Shown piece by piece: positions 16,601 to 25,004 of a DNA stretch of 64,000 nt. The position numbers were made by a program, and so were the translations under genes. The stretch covers positions 186,001 through 250,000 of the forward strand of contig NZ_JAVHZV010000010.1 of the NCBI RefSeq assembly GCF_031119625.1. Direction: 5' to 3'. Within the stretch, counting starts at the first letter, position 1. Each line of letters begins with the position of its first letter. The notes under the pieces were generated by a model, which had not been told where the DNA came from, searched no databases, and worked only from the letters and a program-made list of their open reading frames with translations. This stretch comes from Pseudomonas sp. G34 (GTDB lineage Bacteria; Pseudomonadota; Gammaproteobacteria; Pseudomonadales; Pseudomonadaceae).

Positions 16601-17650
16601 TTACGCCAGCGCCGCTTTCAGCTCGGCCGTGATCGCCGTGTGATCGAGCGCCTGGCCGATCACGATGAGGCGAGTCACCCGGGCTTCGTCAGGCTTCCAG
16701 GCGCGGTCGAAATGCTTGTCGAAGCGCTGACCAACGCCCTGCAGCAGCAAGCGCATGGGCTTGTTCGGCACCGCGACGAAACCTTTCACCCGCAGGATGC
16801 CGTGTTTGCCGACGACTTCCTTCAGTGCGCTCAACAGGCGCGCCTCGTCTGTTTCCGGTAGTTCCACGTGGAACGAGTCGAATTCGTCGTGATCGTGGTC
16901 TTCATCCTCGTTGTCGTGGTGGGTCTTGCGGCCTTCGATATGTAGCTCGGTCTCGCTGTTCAGGCCCAGCAGCACATTGAGCGGCAGCGAGCCGCCGTGG
17001 GCCTCGACCACCTTGACCGCCGGCGGCAGCTCTTCGCCCACTTCGGCGCGCACCGCGGCCAACGCATCGGCATCCAGCAGGTCGGCCTTGTTGAGGATCA
17101 CCAGGTCGGCGCTGGCCAGCTGGTCGGCGAACAGCTCATGCAGCGGCGACTCATGGTCGAGGTTGGGGTCGAGCTTGCGCTGGGCGTCGACCTGATCGGG
17201 GAAAGCCGCGAAGGTGCCGGCCGCTACCGCCGGGCTGTCGACCACGGTGATCACCGCATCGACGGTGCAGGCGTTGCGAATTTCCGGCCAGTTGAAGGCC
17301 TGCACCAGCGGTTTGGGCAGGGCCAGGCCGCTGGTTTCGATGAGGATATGGTCGAGGTCGCCACGGCGCTCCACCAGCTCGCGCATCACCGGGAAGAACT
17401 CTTCCTGCACGGTGCAGCACAGGCAGCCGTTGGCCAACTCATAAACCCGGCCGTTGGCCTCTTCCTCGCTGCAGCCGATGGTGCACTGCTGGAGGATTTC
17501 ACCGTCGATGCCCAGTTCGCCGAATTCGTTGACGATCACCGCGATGCGCCGGCCCTCGGCGTTTTCCAGCATGTGGCGCAGCAAGGTGGTCTTACCGGCA
17601 CCGAGAAAGCCGGTGACGATGGTGACGGGAAGTTTGGCGAGCGTTTTCAT
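16601..17650 (-). CDS. cobW: CobW, GTP-dependent cobalt/zinc metallochaperone of cobalamin synthesis
   Basis: 349 aa COG0523 G3E GTPase. Motifs: Walker A 'GFLGAGKTT' (~14-22), the metal site 'GCLCCT' (CxCC), the base-binding 'NKAD', and a His/Asp/Glu-rich stretch 'HHDNEDEDHDHDE' likely to hold metal ions, followed by the CobW C-terminal domain. It is believed to deliver cobalt for corrin insertion; its place directly before cobN fits. The start is set at 17650 (MKTLAKLPVT); the longer reading upstream would run through the riboswitch. Cobalamin riboswitch control is expected from 17761-17935 on the same strand. Confidence 0.93.
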   Translation of the reverse strand: MKTLAKLPVTIVTGFLGAGKTTLLRHMLENAEGRRIAVIVNEFGELGIDGEILQQCTIGCSEEEANGRVYELANGCLCCTVQEEFFPVMRELVERRGDLDHILIETSGLALPKPLVQAFNWPEIRNACTVDAVITVVDSPAVAAGTFAAFPDQVDAQRKLDPNLDHESPLHELFADQLASADLVILNKADLLDADALAAVRAEVGEELPPAVKVVEAHGGSLPLNVLLGLNSETELHIEGRKTHHDNEDEDHDHDEFDSFHVELPETDEARLLSALKEVVGKHGILRVKGFVAVPNKPMRLLLQGVGQRFDKHFDRAWKPDEARVTRLIVIGQALDHTAITAELKAALA

Positions 17651-17760
17651 GATGGCCCCTGGCGTCTGCATAAACGGCGAGCGGGCGATAGGATGGCAGG
17701 CGCGAGCAGGCTGGCGCGAAGGCATCACCGGATCACCCCGCCCGGTTGTCGAAAGCGTTA

Positions 17761-17935
17761 TCGAGGCAGGTCTCCTGGCTTGCGACTGGCGCATAGCGCG
17801 ATTCCTTCGCCTTCCCGCGTCATCGCAGTGGCCTTGAAAAGGATTCAGTCGTTCACAGTTGCGGGGGCAGCCACGGCATTCCGTGTTCCCTCTTAGCTCC
17901 ATGGCAACCCATGGAGAACCTCGAACACCGCAAGG
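17761..17935 (-). ncRNA. Cobalamin riboswitch controlling cobW-cobN
   Basis: Read on the minus strand, the region has the conserved core GGGAACACGG...GCCGTGGCTGCCCCCGCAACTGT and the 3' element GCAAGCCAGGAGACCTGCC, both diagnostic of the adenosylcobalamin aptamer (B12 box). It ends about 110 nt before the cobW start. Binding of cobalamin would lower cobW-cobN expression, by terminator or ribosome-site occlusion; the mechanism was not resolved. Confidence 0.93.
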
Positions 17936-18017
17936 CTACGCAGAGGCCGAGGCAGGGTCAATCGCGGCGCAACCTACAGCATATTGACGCTCTGCCTGCT
18001 TCGTGGTGTTCTTGCCC

Positions 18018-18202
18018 GGTTGTTTCAGGTGTCTCACGCCGCCGCGCGTGAGGTGAAACGGGAAGCCGGTTCGAGTCCGGCGCTGCCCCCGCAACGGTAA
18101 GCGAATGCCAGGATCGTTTTGGCCACTGTGCGCAGGCATGGGAAGGCCGATCCTTATCACCGCCAGGTGATCGTCGTGAGCCCGGAGACCGGCCTGAATC
18201 CT
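18018..18202 (+). ncRNA. Cobalamin riboswitch controlling cbtB-cbtA-cobE-cobM
   Basis: On the plus strand: start element GTTTCAGGTGTC, then GGTGAAACGGGAAGCCGG, GGCGCTGCCCCCGCAACGGTAAG and GAGCCCGGAGACCGGCCT, the order and sequence of the cobalamin aptamer. It ends ~105 nt before cbtB. Together with the minus-strand riboswitch 80 bp away it forms a divergent pair, with promoters in 17936-18017. Confidence 0.93.
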
Positions 18203-18307
18203 CTGTTTGGCAACCCGCGGTGGGCGGGCACGCGCCGACTATCGCCCGCCCGTGCGGGTAGTCTCGCCGTGTCCTGCTGTGCCGTTTACCCCCTGAGGTC
18301 TACGATC

Positions 18308-18493
18308 ATGTCCAGCAGCGTCCTTTCCACTTCCAGCGCCTCCGCGCTGCCCCTGTCGCAACGTATCCTGCTCGCCGTCGGCAGCTGCGTGCTGGGCGCC
18401 GTGCTGATTTTCTTCGCCGGCTTCTCCCACGTCGAAGCCCTGCACAACGCCGCCCACGATACCCGGCATAGCGCCGCGTTCCCGTGCCACTGA
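18308..18493 (+). CDS. cbtB: CbtB, small membrane protein of a B12-regulated cobalt transporter
   Basis: 61 aa with one transmembrane helix (~residues 18-40, 'ILLAVGSCVLGAVLIFFAGFS') and a C-terminal His-containing tail (VEALHNAAHDTRHS...CH) typical of CbtB. CbtA and CbtB are a predicted cobalt uptake system found behind cobalamin riboswitches. ATG 18308 has a GAGG-type site ~9 nt upstream; the frame is open further 5' but that region is riboswitch. cbtA starts 10 bp after its stop. Confidence 0.9.
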   Translation: MSSSVLSTSSASALPLSQRILLAVGSCVLGAVLIFFAGFSHVEALHNAAHDTRHSAAFPCH

Positions 18494-18503
18494 GGACGCC
18501 AGA

Positions 18504-19217
18504 ATGATCAAGCGCATCGCCCAGACCGCCGGTTTCGCCGGCCTGCTCGCCGCCATCGTACTGACGCTGCTGCAGAGCCTGTGGGTAACCCCGCTGATTC
18601 TGCAGGCGGAAAGCTTCGAGGTCGGCGAGCCTGCCGCCATCGAACACCACCACGAGGCCAACGCCGCCCACGGGCACGACGCCGCAGGCGGCCACAGCCA
18701 CGATGGCGAAGCCTGGGCACCGCAGGACGGCTGGCAGCGGCTGTTATCCACAGGCCTGAGCAACCTCGTGGTAGCCGTCGGCTTTGCGCTGATGCTCGCC
18801 GGCCTGTTCACCCTGCGCGCCCCCGAGAAAACCTGGCAGGGCCTGCTCTGGGGCCTGGCCGGTTTCGCCACCTTCGTGCTGGCGCCGGCCAGCGGCTTGC
18901 CGCCGGAATTGCCAGGTACCGCTGCGGCAGAACTGCTGCTGCGCCAGTACTGGTGGATCGGCACCGCGGCATCGACCGCCGCTGGCCTGGCGTTGCTGGC
19001 GTTCGGCAGCAACTGGATGCTGCGCATTCTCGGTGTGATGATTCTCGCCCTGCCGCATGTGGTCGGCGCACCGCAGCCCGAGGTGCATGCAAGCCTGGCG
19101 CCCGAAGCACTGGAGCAGCAGTTCATCCTTGCCTCGCTATTCACCAATGCGGCGTTCTGGGCGGCGCTGGGCCTGGCCGCTGCTTGGTTCTACCGGCGCA
19201 ATCGCCAGGGCGCATGA
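18504..19217 (+). CDS. cbtA: CbtA family cobalt transporter subunit
   Basis: 237 aa integral membrane protein with about five to six helices. After the first helix there is a His-rich loop (EHHHEANAAHGHDAAGGHSH, ~50-70) suited to binding Co2+. CbtA/CbtB are inferred cobalt permeases because they always sit under B12 control and next to cobalamin genes; biochemical proof is limited. It overlaps the next gene by 4 bp (ATGA), so translation is coupled. Confidence 0.9.
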   Translation: MIKRIAQTAGFAGLLAAIVLTLLQSLWVTPLILQAESFEVGEPAAIEHHHEANAAHGHDAAGGHSHDGEAWAPQDGWQRLLSTGLSNLVVAVGFALMLAGLFTLRAPEKTWQGLLWGLAGFATFVLAPASGLPPELPGTAAAELLLRQYWWIGTAASTAAGLALLAFGSNWMLRILGVMILALPHVVGAPQPEVHASLAPEALEQQFILASLFTNAAFWAALGLAAAWFYRRNRQGA

Positions 19218-19621
19218 GCGAGCGCCCGACCCTCGTCGCCGGCCTGGGTTGCCGGCGCGATTGCTCGCTCGATGAGCTGTTGGCGTTGCTCGACAGCACG
19301 CTGGCCGAGCACGGCTCGAACCCGGCCGAGCTGGCGGCCCTGGCCAGCAGCGCCCACAAGGCGGATGAGCCAGGCCTGCAACGGTTGGCCGCGCACCTGA
19401 ACCTGCCGATCCGCTTCCTGCCCGCCGAGGTATTGGCGGGTTACCATGGGCGCCTGAGCGAAACCTCGGCCAAGGCGTTACAGGTGACCGGCACGCCTGG
19501 CGTGGCCGAAGCCAGCGCCCTGGCCCTGGCCGAACAGCTGAGCGGCCAACCCGCTCGCCTGTGGATAACCAAGCGCAAGAGCGCCGCTGCCACCGTGGCT
19601 GTCGCCCGTGTTCACCGCTAG
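19214..19621 (+). CDS. cobE: CobE / CbiG C-terminal domain protein, cobalamin biosynthesis
   Basis: 135 aa. The N-terminal 'TLVAGLGCRRDCSLDELLALL' and the later 'HKADEPGLQRLA' and 'TGTPGVAEASAL' are the typical CobE/CbiG-C signature. In aerobic cobalamin makers CobE is a small protein of uncertain catalytic role, thought to bind a corrin intermediate around the CobJ/CobM steps. ATG overlaps the cbtA stop. cobM follows after 50 bp. Confidence 0.88.
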   Translation: MSERPTLVAGLGCRRDCSLDELLALLDSTLAEHGSNPAELAALASSAHKADEPGLQRLAAHLNLPIRFLPAEVLAGYHGRLSETSAKALQVTGTPGVAEASALALAEQLSGQPARLWITKRKSAAATVAVARVHR

Positions 19622-19671
19622 GCTGGATCACGCTCGAGCACTGCCGCCTTGCCCTCACATTCAGGAACCCC

Positions 19672-20445
19672 ATGACCGTCTATTTCATCGGCGCCGGCCC
19701 TGGCGACCCCGAGCTGATCACCGTCAAGGGCCAGCGCCTGATCCGCAGCTGCCCGGTGATTCTCTACGCCGGCTCGCTGGTGCCGGAAGCGCTGCTCGAC
19801 GGGCATCAGGCCAACCAGGTGGTGAACACCGCCGAATTGCATCTGGATGAGATCGTCGCCCTGCTGCGCGCCGCCCACGCGCGTGGCGAGGACGTGGCCC
19901 GGGTGCATTCCGGCGACCCGTCGCTGTATGGCGCCATCGGCGAGCAGATTCGTCATTTGCGTGCACTGGCCATCCCCTTCGAGATCATTCCCGGCGTCAC
20001 CGCCACGGCAGCCTGCGCGGCGCTGCTGGAAAGCGAGCTGACCCTGCCAGACGTAGCGCAAACGGTGATCCTCACTCGCTACGCCAGCAAGTCGCCGATG
20101 CCCGCCGGCGAACAGCTGCATGACCTGGCCCGTCACGGCGCGACCATGGCGATTCACCTGGGCGTGCAGCACCTGGCAAGGATCGTCGCCGAGCTGCTAC
20201 CGCACTACGGCGCCAGTTGCCCGATCGCGGTGGTGCACCGTGCCAGCTGGCCGGATCAGGACTGGGTGCTCGGCACCCTGGCGGATATCGAAGCGAAGGT
20301 CAGCGCCAAGGGCTTCAAACGTACCGCGCTGATCCTCGTCGGCCAGGTACTGGGGGCGCAAGATTTCGCCGACTCGGCGCTCTACAACGAAGGCCACCGC
20401 CACCTGTTCAGGACAGGTGCTGCAGACGATACAGACTCTCGCTGA
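19672..20445 (+). CDS. cobM: CobM, precorrin-4 C11-methyltransferase
   Basis: 257 aa S-adenosylmethionine-dependent tetrapyrrole methylase. Motifs: 'VYFIGAGPGDPELITVKG' at the N terminus, 'VARVHSGDPSLYGAIGEQ' (~79-96) and 'EIIPGVTATAACAALLESELTLP'. The last block is characteristic of precorrin-4 methylases (CobM/CbiF). It methylates C11 in the aerobic pathway. AGGAA at 19663 supports the ATG at 19672. The gene ends inside the convergent small gene at 20408-20713 (38-bp overlap). Confidence 0.93.
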   Translation: MTVYFIGAGPGDPELITVKGQRLIRSCPVILYAGSLVPEALLDGHQANQVVNTAELHLDEIVALLRAAHARGEDVARVHSGDPSLYGAIGEQIRHLRALAIPFEIIPGVTATAACAALLESELTLPDVAQTVILTRYASKSPMPAGEQLHDLARHGATMAIHLGVQHLARIVAELLPHYGASCPIAVVHRASWPDQDWVLGTLADIEAKVSAKGFKRTALILVGQVLGAQDFADSALYNEGHRHLFRTGAADDTDSR

Positions 20446-20713
20446 GCTTGCCGCAGTTTTCGGCGATGGTGATCTGCGCGCCCTGGCGGGCCAGGCGCTG
20501 GTTGAGGTCGCTGGCGTACAACTGCTTGAGAAAGGTCGGGTAATCGGGGGCGCCATGCTGGCCGAACAACCAGGCATGCAGCGCGAGCAGATGAAAGCTC
20601 CACTTGCCTTGATGGCAATCGAAGCCGGCCGCGCGCAGCCGTTCGATCAGTTGCTGATCCCCCTGCAGTACAGCCGCGCAATAGGCGTGCAGCGTATCCA
20701 GCCATTTGTTCAT
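20408..20713 (-). CDS. Conserved small protein downstream of pprA, function unknown
   Basis: 101 aa (MNKWLDTLHAYCAAVLQGD...). No signal peptide, no membrane segment and no motif I recognise; it is Leu/Gln-rich and likely all-helical and cytoplasmic. Its ATG lies 1 bp after the pprA stop, so it is translated with the sensor kinase. In P. aeruginosa a small hypothetical gene also lies between pprA and fppA, as I recall (PA4294), and this looks like its counterpart moved to the other side. Its 3' end overlaps the end of cobM on the opposite strand by 38 bp. Confidence 0.7.
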   Translation of the reverse strand: MNKWLDTLHAYCAAVLQGDQQLIERLRAAGFDCHQGKWSFHLLALHAWLFGQHGAPDYPTFLKQLYASDLNQRLARQGAQITIAENCGKLSESLYRLQHLS

Positions 20714-20714
20714 A

Positions 20715-23447
20715 TCAACTGGCGACCACCGGCAGTTCGATGCGGAAACAGGCGCCGCCATGCTGGTTGCTCACGCTCAGCTTGCCGCCCATCTGATTGA
20801 CCAGGCCATAACTGACCGACAGTCCCAGGCCCGTGCCCTTGCCCACCGGTTTGGTGGTGAAGAACGGGTCGAAGACCCGATCCAGCAGCAGCGGGTCGAT
20901 GCCCCCGGCGTTGTCCTGCACCTGCACGATCACCTTGTCGCCCTCGCAGTCACTGCGCAGCAGGATACTGGGCTCCAGTTCGGGATGCTTGTCCCGGGCA
21001 CCGAGCAGCGCGTCCTTGGCGTTGACCAGCAGGTTGATGATCACCTGCTCGAGCTGGTCGGCATGCCCGCGCACCTGGGGCGTGCCGCACAGCTGCAGGG
21101 TCAGGTCGATGTCACGCACCAGCTCGCCCTCGCGGATCAGGGTCACGGCGCCCTCGATGGCATCGTCCGGGCTGAACAGGTCGTCTTCGACCTCGGAGCG
21201 CCGGCCGAAGATGCGCATGTGGTTGATGATCTTCGCGGCACGGGTGATCTGCTGCTCGATACGCCCCAGCTTGTTCTTCAGGTACTCGGGGTTGGCCGAG
21301 CCGTTTTCCACGCCCTTGAGGGTATTGGTCAGGGCGATGCGCATGACGTTGAGCGGCTGGTTGATCTCATGGGCAAGCCCGGTGGCCATCTCGCCGAGCA
21401 CCGCCATCTTGGCGCTCTGGTTGAGCATCTGCCGGGCCTTCTGCAGCTCGGTGTCGTCGCGGCCGACGGCCTGCACCTCGAGCAGCTTGCCCTGCTCGTC
21501 GAACACCCCGCGCTCGGACAGCACCCACCAGATGTGCTCGCGGCCGGGCAGGTCCATGCGCACCAGCGCGGTACCGACTGGCTCCTCGGGCGTCAGCTGG
21601 CGGTGGCGCTCGCGAAACTGGGTCAGCTCCTGGGCCGACAGGTAGGTGGCCAGGCTGGTGCCGGGCAGGTTTTCCTGGCGAATGTCCAGGTACTGGGCCA
21701 GCGGCCGGTTGGCGTAGACCAGGGTGAGGTCGGGGCGATAGCGACAGATGATCGCCGGCGAATCCTCGACCAGGATGCGATAGCGCTCCTCGCTCTCGCG
21801 CACTCGCTCGGCGGCCTGGGCCGCGTCGGTCACGTCCAGGCACAGGCCGACCGCCTCGATAGGGATGCCGCGCTCGTCACGCAGCAGCTTGGCCTCGTCC
21901 TGCAGCCAGTGGTAGCGGCCCTCGCGGTCGATCAAGCGGTAACGGCAGCTGGCCACACCCTGGCTGAGCAAGGTGCGGGTATGGGCGAAGTAGATGTCGC
22001 GGTCATCGGGGTGGATGAAGTCAGCCACGCTGCGCTGCACGAAGTCGTCCAGGGTCCAGCCCAGCAGCGCGCTGCTGCTGTCGCTGCAGAACACCGGCAC
22101 GAAGGCGCCCTCGTCGTAGCGATGCACATAGATCACCGCCGGCGCACTGGCGACCAGGCTCTTCAGGCGCGTGGTGGCGGCGTCGGCCTCGACCTCCTTG
22201 AGCTTCATGTCGTTGATGTCCAGCACGGCACCAACGATGCGCCGTTGGCCGTTGGCATTGACCACCCGAGTGTGAATGCGGAACCAGCACAGCGCGTCGT
22301 CGGCATCGCGCAGGCGCACCACCTGCTCGAAGGCGCGGCCACTGAGCTCGGCATCACCCAGGCGGATGCGAAACTCGTCGCGATCGGCCAGGGTGAGCAG
22401 CTCCAGCCAATCGGCCAGGGTGACCGCCGCGCCCTGGGTGAAACCGAAGCGCTGCATCAGGCAGGGCGCCAGCAGAAAGGCGCCGCTGCGTGGCACGTAC
22501 TCCCACCAGCCGGTACCGAGCAGGTCCTGCAGGATATCCACACGCTCGCCGTGCACCTTGCGCGTCTGTTCGTCGAGGCGCTGCAGCAAAGGCGCCGCGA
22601 TATGGGCGAAAAGATCCAGCCAATCCCGGGTGTTGAGCTCCGGCATGCTCTGGTGGGCGACGTACGGTGAGCACAACAGCCAGGCGCGGATGCCCTGGTG
22701 ATCGGCGTAAGGCACCAGCCACACCGAATCCGCGGCATGCCACTCGGCCATCCCGGCATCACCACGCAGCCACTGCACCGGCTGGTCGCCGGCATAGTGC
22801 TGCAACTCTCGCGGCAGGTGTTGGCCGTCGTCCCAGAACACCGGCGTCAGGGCGTCCCGGTAATGACCGACGACCTGCCAGCCGCCGCGCAGGCTATCCG
22901 GCAGCGCCAAGGCCACGCAGGCCATGCGCAGGGCCTGGGCCATGGCACCCAGCCAGTCGTGAATGTGGCGGGGAAATTCGACGCGCTCGGTGCCGCGCAC
23001 GGCCTGCGCCACGGTGCTGAGCTGCGAGAACACCTGCAGGCGCTGCTCGCAGGCATGCAGCCGGGCCAGGAAATCGCCCACCTCGAAGGCCTGCAGCGAC
23101 CAGCCCTGTACCTCGGCCTTGAGCCAGCCGCGGGTATGCAGGATGCCGCCGTCACGGGTAACGAAGGACAGATCGAGCATCTGCTGCACGAAGGCTGCCA
23201 GGTCGGTGACCAGGTAACGGCTCTGCCCGTGCAGCAGCTGCTCCAGCGGCAAGACCTGGGAAACCGCGATCGGCAGGCGATCGGCCAGGTTGCCGGAGAC
23301 CTCGAACACGCGCCCCAGGGCGTCGATGGACAGGTTCAGGCAGGGGCTGTTGGCCGATATGGGTGTCGGGGGCGCTGAAAGCGCGCCGGTGTCGAGCGGC
23401 GAATGCGGATCATCGCCACGTTTGAACCAATCCTTGAACACTTGCAT
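20715..23447 (-). CDS. pprA: PprA-like PAS-domain sensor histidine kinase
   Basis: 910 aa. An N-terminal sensory region without membrane helices is followed by about three PAS/PAC modules between residues ~300 and ~660 (e.g. 'RLIDREGRYHWLQDEAKLLRDERG', 'EERYRILVEDSPAIICRYRPDLTLVYAN'). Next come a HisKA dimerisation helix with 'GEMATGLAHEINQPLNVMR' (phospho-acceptor His) and a HATPase domain with 'INLLVNAKDAL', 'DNAGGI' and 'GKGTGLGLSVSYGLV'. Its position beside fppA, pprB and the tad genes identifies it as PprA, the partner of PprB, which controls Flp pili and other adhesins in P. aeruginosa. ATG 23447 is preferred (AGGTGG 7-8 nt upstream) over a GTG four codons earlier. Divergent from fppA. 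Confidence 0.85.
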   Translation of the reverse strand: MQVFKDWFKRGDDPHSPLDTGALSAPPTPISANSPCLNLSIDALGRVFEVSGNLADRLPIAVSQVLPLEQLLHGQSRYLVTDLAAFVQQMLDLSFVTRDGGILHTRGWLKAEVQGWSLQAFEVGDFLARLHACEQRLQVFSQLSTVAQAVRGTERVEFPRHIHDWLGAMAQALRMACVALALPDSLRGGWQVVGHYRDALTPVFWDDGQHLPRELQHYAGDQPVQWLRGDAGMAEWHAADSVWLVPYADHQGIRAWLLCSPYVAHQSMPELNTRDWLDLFAHIAAPLLQRLDEQTRKVHGERVDILQDLLGTGWWEYVPRSGAFLLAPCLMQRFGFTQGAAVTLADWLELLTLADRDEFRIRLGDAELSGRAFEQVVRLRDADDALCWFRIHTRVVNANGQRRIVGAVLDINDMKLKEVEADAATTRLKSLVASAPAVIYVHRYDEGAFVPVFCSDSSSALLGWTLDDFVQRSVADFIHPDDRDIYFAHTRTLLSQGVASCRYRLIDREGRYHWLQDEAKLLRDERGIPIEAVGLCLDVTDAAQAAERVRESEERYRILVEDSPAIICRYRPDLTLVYANRPLAQYLDIRQENLPGTSLATYLSAQELTQFRERHRQLTPEEPVGTALVRMDLPGREHIWWVLSERGVFDEQGKLLEVQAVGRDDTELQKARQMLNQSAKMAVLGEMATGLAHEINQPLNVMRIALTNTLKGVENGSANPEYLKNKLGRIEQQITRAAKIINHMRIFGRRSEVEDDLFSPDDAIEGAVTLIREGELVRDIDLTLQLCGTPQVRGHADQLEQVIINLLVNAKDALLGARDKHPELEPSILLRSDCEGDKVIVQVQDNAGGIDPLLLDRVFDPFFTTKPVGKGTGLGLSVSYGLVNQMGGKLSVSNQHGGACFRIELPVVAS

Positions 23448-23484
23448 TGTCCGGCCCACCTACCATGATTAGCGCCGCGGGCGG

Positions 23485-24018
23485 ATGAAACTCCGCCAAC
23501 ATGAATCGGGCTGCCACGCCCTTCTTCCCTGGATACCCGTTGTCGCCATGGCCTACTTCGTACTGCTCGGCTGGCTGGCTGCCTGTGCACTGCAAGATGC
23601 GCAACACCGGCGCATCAGCAACCTGCTGACCCTGGGCGCTCTCGCTGCCGCCCTGCTCCATCTGCTGGCCTTTGGCAGCAGCTTCACCGGTGCTGGCGTG
23701 CAGGCCGCCGCCCTGGCGATGGGCGTGGCGTGCCTGCTGTCGCTGCCCGGCTACCTGACCCGCCAGATGGGCGCCGCCGACGTGAAGATGCTGCTCGCCC
23801 TGGGCGCCGCCAGCGACAGCAGCCATGTGTTGTTCAGCGTGATCGGCGCGGCGCTGGCGCAAGTCGGCTGGCTACTGCTGCTGCGCGCCAAGCCGCGCAT
23901 CGGCCTGGCGCTTCCCGAGAAATGGCTGTTCTTGCGAACCGTCACAGCCAAGAAGGCGCCCTACGCCCCCTTTTTATTTGCAGGTTTTGCACTGGCAGAC
24001 ATCTGGTTTTGGATATAA
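23485..24018 (+). CDS. fppA: FppA, Flp prepilin peptidase (A24A-type, no methylase domain)
   Basis: 177 aa with about six membrane helices. It is a short aspartic prepilin peptidase lacking the N-terminal Zn/methylase domain, as expected for CpaA/FppA enzymes dedicated to Flp pilins. The two catalytic Asp residues are in 'CALQDAQHRRISN' (~39) and 'GAADVKMLLALG' (~98); note GAAD in place of the usual GxGD. It should cut Flp after the Gly of 'EEGASAIEYS' and probably TadE-type pseudopilins. A second ATG at 23548 gives a shorter, equally plausible start. Lies between divergent pprA and co-directional pprB. Confidence 0.87.
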   Translation: MKLRQHESGCHALLPWIPVVAMAYFVLLGWLAACALQDAQHRRISNLLTLGALAAALLHLLAFGSSFTGAGVQAAALAMGVACLLSLPGYLTRQMGAADVKMLLALGAASDSSHVLFSVIGAALAQVGWLLLLRAKPRIGLALPEKWLFLRTVTAKKAPYAPFLFAGFALADIWFWI

Positions 24019-24179
24019 CAGGCACGTTATTAAATCAGGATAGCCAAGCGACCAAACTTTTCCTATAACACTAAAGTGATAAGTCGACTTAGGCGAAACC
24101 TGTACAAACAATCATTTTTGACACGATATGCGCCGCTGCTACTCTCCAGGTGGTTACTTTTAAATAGGCAGTGCTTCGC

Positions 24180-24902
24180 ATGGACCGCATTAACACCCTG
24201 CGAATAATGATCGTTGACGACGAACCCCATATCGTCGAGGAACTCGCCGAGTTTCTCGAGCAGCTGGGTTATGAGGTGACGTCATGCAATAACACCCACG
24301 ATGCCTTGCAGGCCTTCCAGGCAGATGAGCGCATCGCCATCGTGCTCAGCGACATGCATATGCCAGGGCTTACCGGGGTGCAACTGGTGGCTGAGCTGGC
24401 CAGGCTGGGACGGCCTGGGCGCCTCTACGAAACGGCCATTTTCACCGGCAGCACCGACAAGCAGGACGTCATTCTTGCCCTGCGCGCCGGGGTGAGCGAC
24501 TACTACCAGAAGCCGGTGAACCTGCAGGAGCTGGAGGCGGGGGTGAAGCGCCTGCAGGAGCGTGTCGAGCAGAAGCTCAAGGAGCAGCAGATCCGCCAGC
24601 AGATACAGGATCTCGCCGCTTCGCTGCATGAAATGCACAGTGAGCTGATACCCACCATCGCGATCAAGAACGTCGCGCAGATGAGCGCCACCGCCGATAC
24701 CGTTCCCGAGCCCTTCGACAAGTTGTCACGCCGGCAATTGGCCGTTGCGCAACTTATCGCCAAAGGAATGACCAATTACCAGATATCCTGCGAGTTGGGC
24801 ATTACGGAAAATACCGTGAAGCTTTACGTTTCCCAGATATTGAGACTGACCCGCGTTCATAACAGAACGCAATTGGCCCTGTCCTACCCTTCCCATGGGT
24901 AA
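24180..24902 (+). CDS. pprB: PprB-like response regulator with LuxR-type HTH
   Basis: 240 aa. Receiver domain: acidic pair DD 13-14, phospho-acceptor Asp58 in 'IVLSDMHMPG', conserved Lys in 'YYQKPVN'. Then a coiled region (~115-150) and a C-terminal LuxR-type HTH ('KLSRRQLAVAQLIAKGMTNYQISCEL...ENTVKLYVSQIL'). PprB activates flp-tad-rcp, and in P. aeruginosa also cup and bap genes, when phosphorylated by PprA. ATG 24180 is preferred to the GTG at 24171, which would leave no room for the AGG-type ribosome site. The 24019-24179 upstream stretch is AT-rich and probably holds its promoter. Confidence 0.9.
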   Translation: MDRINTLRIMIVDDEPHIVEELAEFLEQLGYEVTSCNNTHDALQAFQADERIAIVLSDMHMPGLTGVQLVAELARLGRPGRLYETAIFTGSTDKQDVILALRAGVSDYYQKPVNLQELEAGVKRLQERVEQKLKEQQIRQQIQDLAASLHEMHSELIPTIAIKNVAQMSATADTVPEPFDKLSRRQLAVAQLIAKGMTNYQISCELGITENTVKLYVSQILRLTRVHNRTQLALSYPSHG

Positions 24903-25004
24903 AGTTTGTAAACGCCTGAATAACGCCGACCGTCCATGACATCAATAAATTGTGCAGACCGTTTGGCTGTACGACTTCAATAATGCGTTGAACGGCCCGT
25001 TCGC

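Noticed and set aside
12935..16861. 1308-codon plus-strand ORF opposite cobN
   Set aside because: Antisense shadow of a high-GC gene; low-complexity Gln/Gly/His composition, no domain, no ribosome site.
20706..22670. 654-codon plus-strand ORF opposite pprA
   Set aside because: Shadow of the kinase; repetitive Gln/Leu/His composition typical of reverse reading of GC-rich genes.
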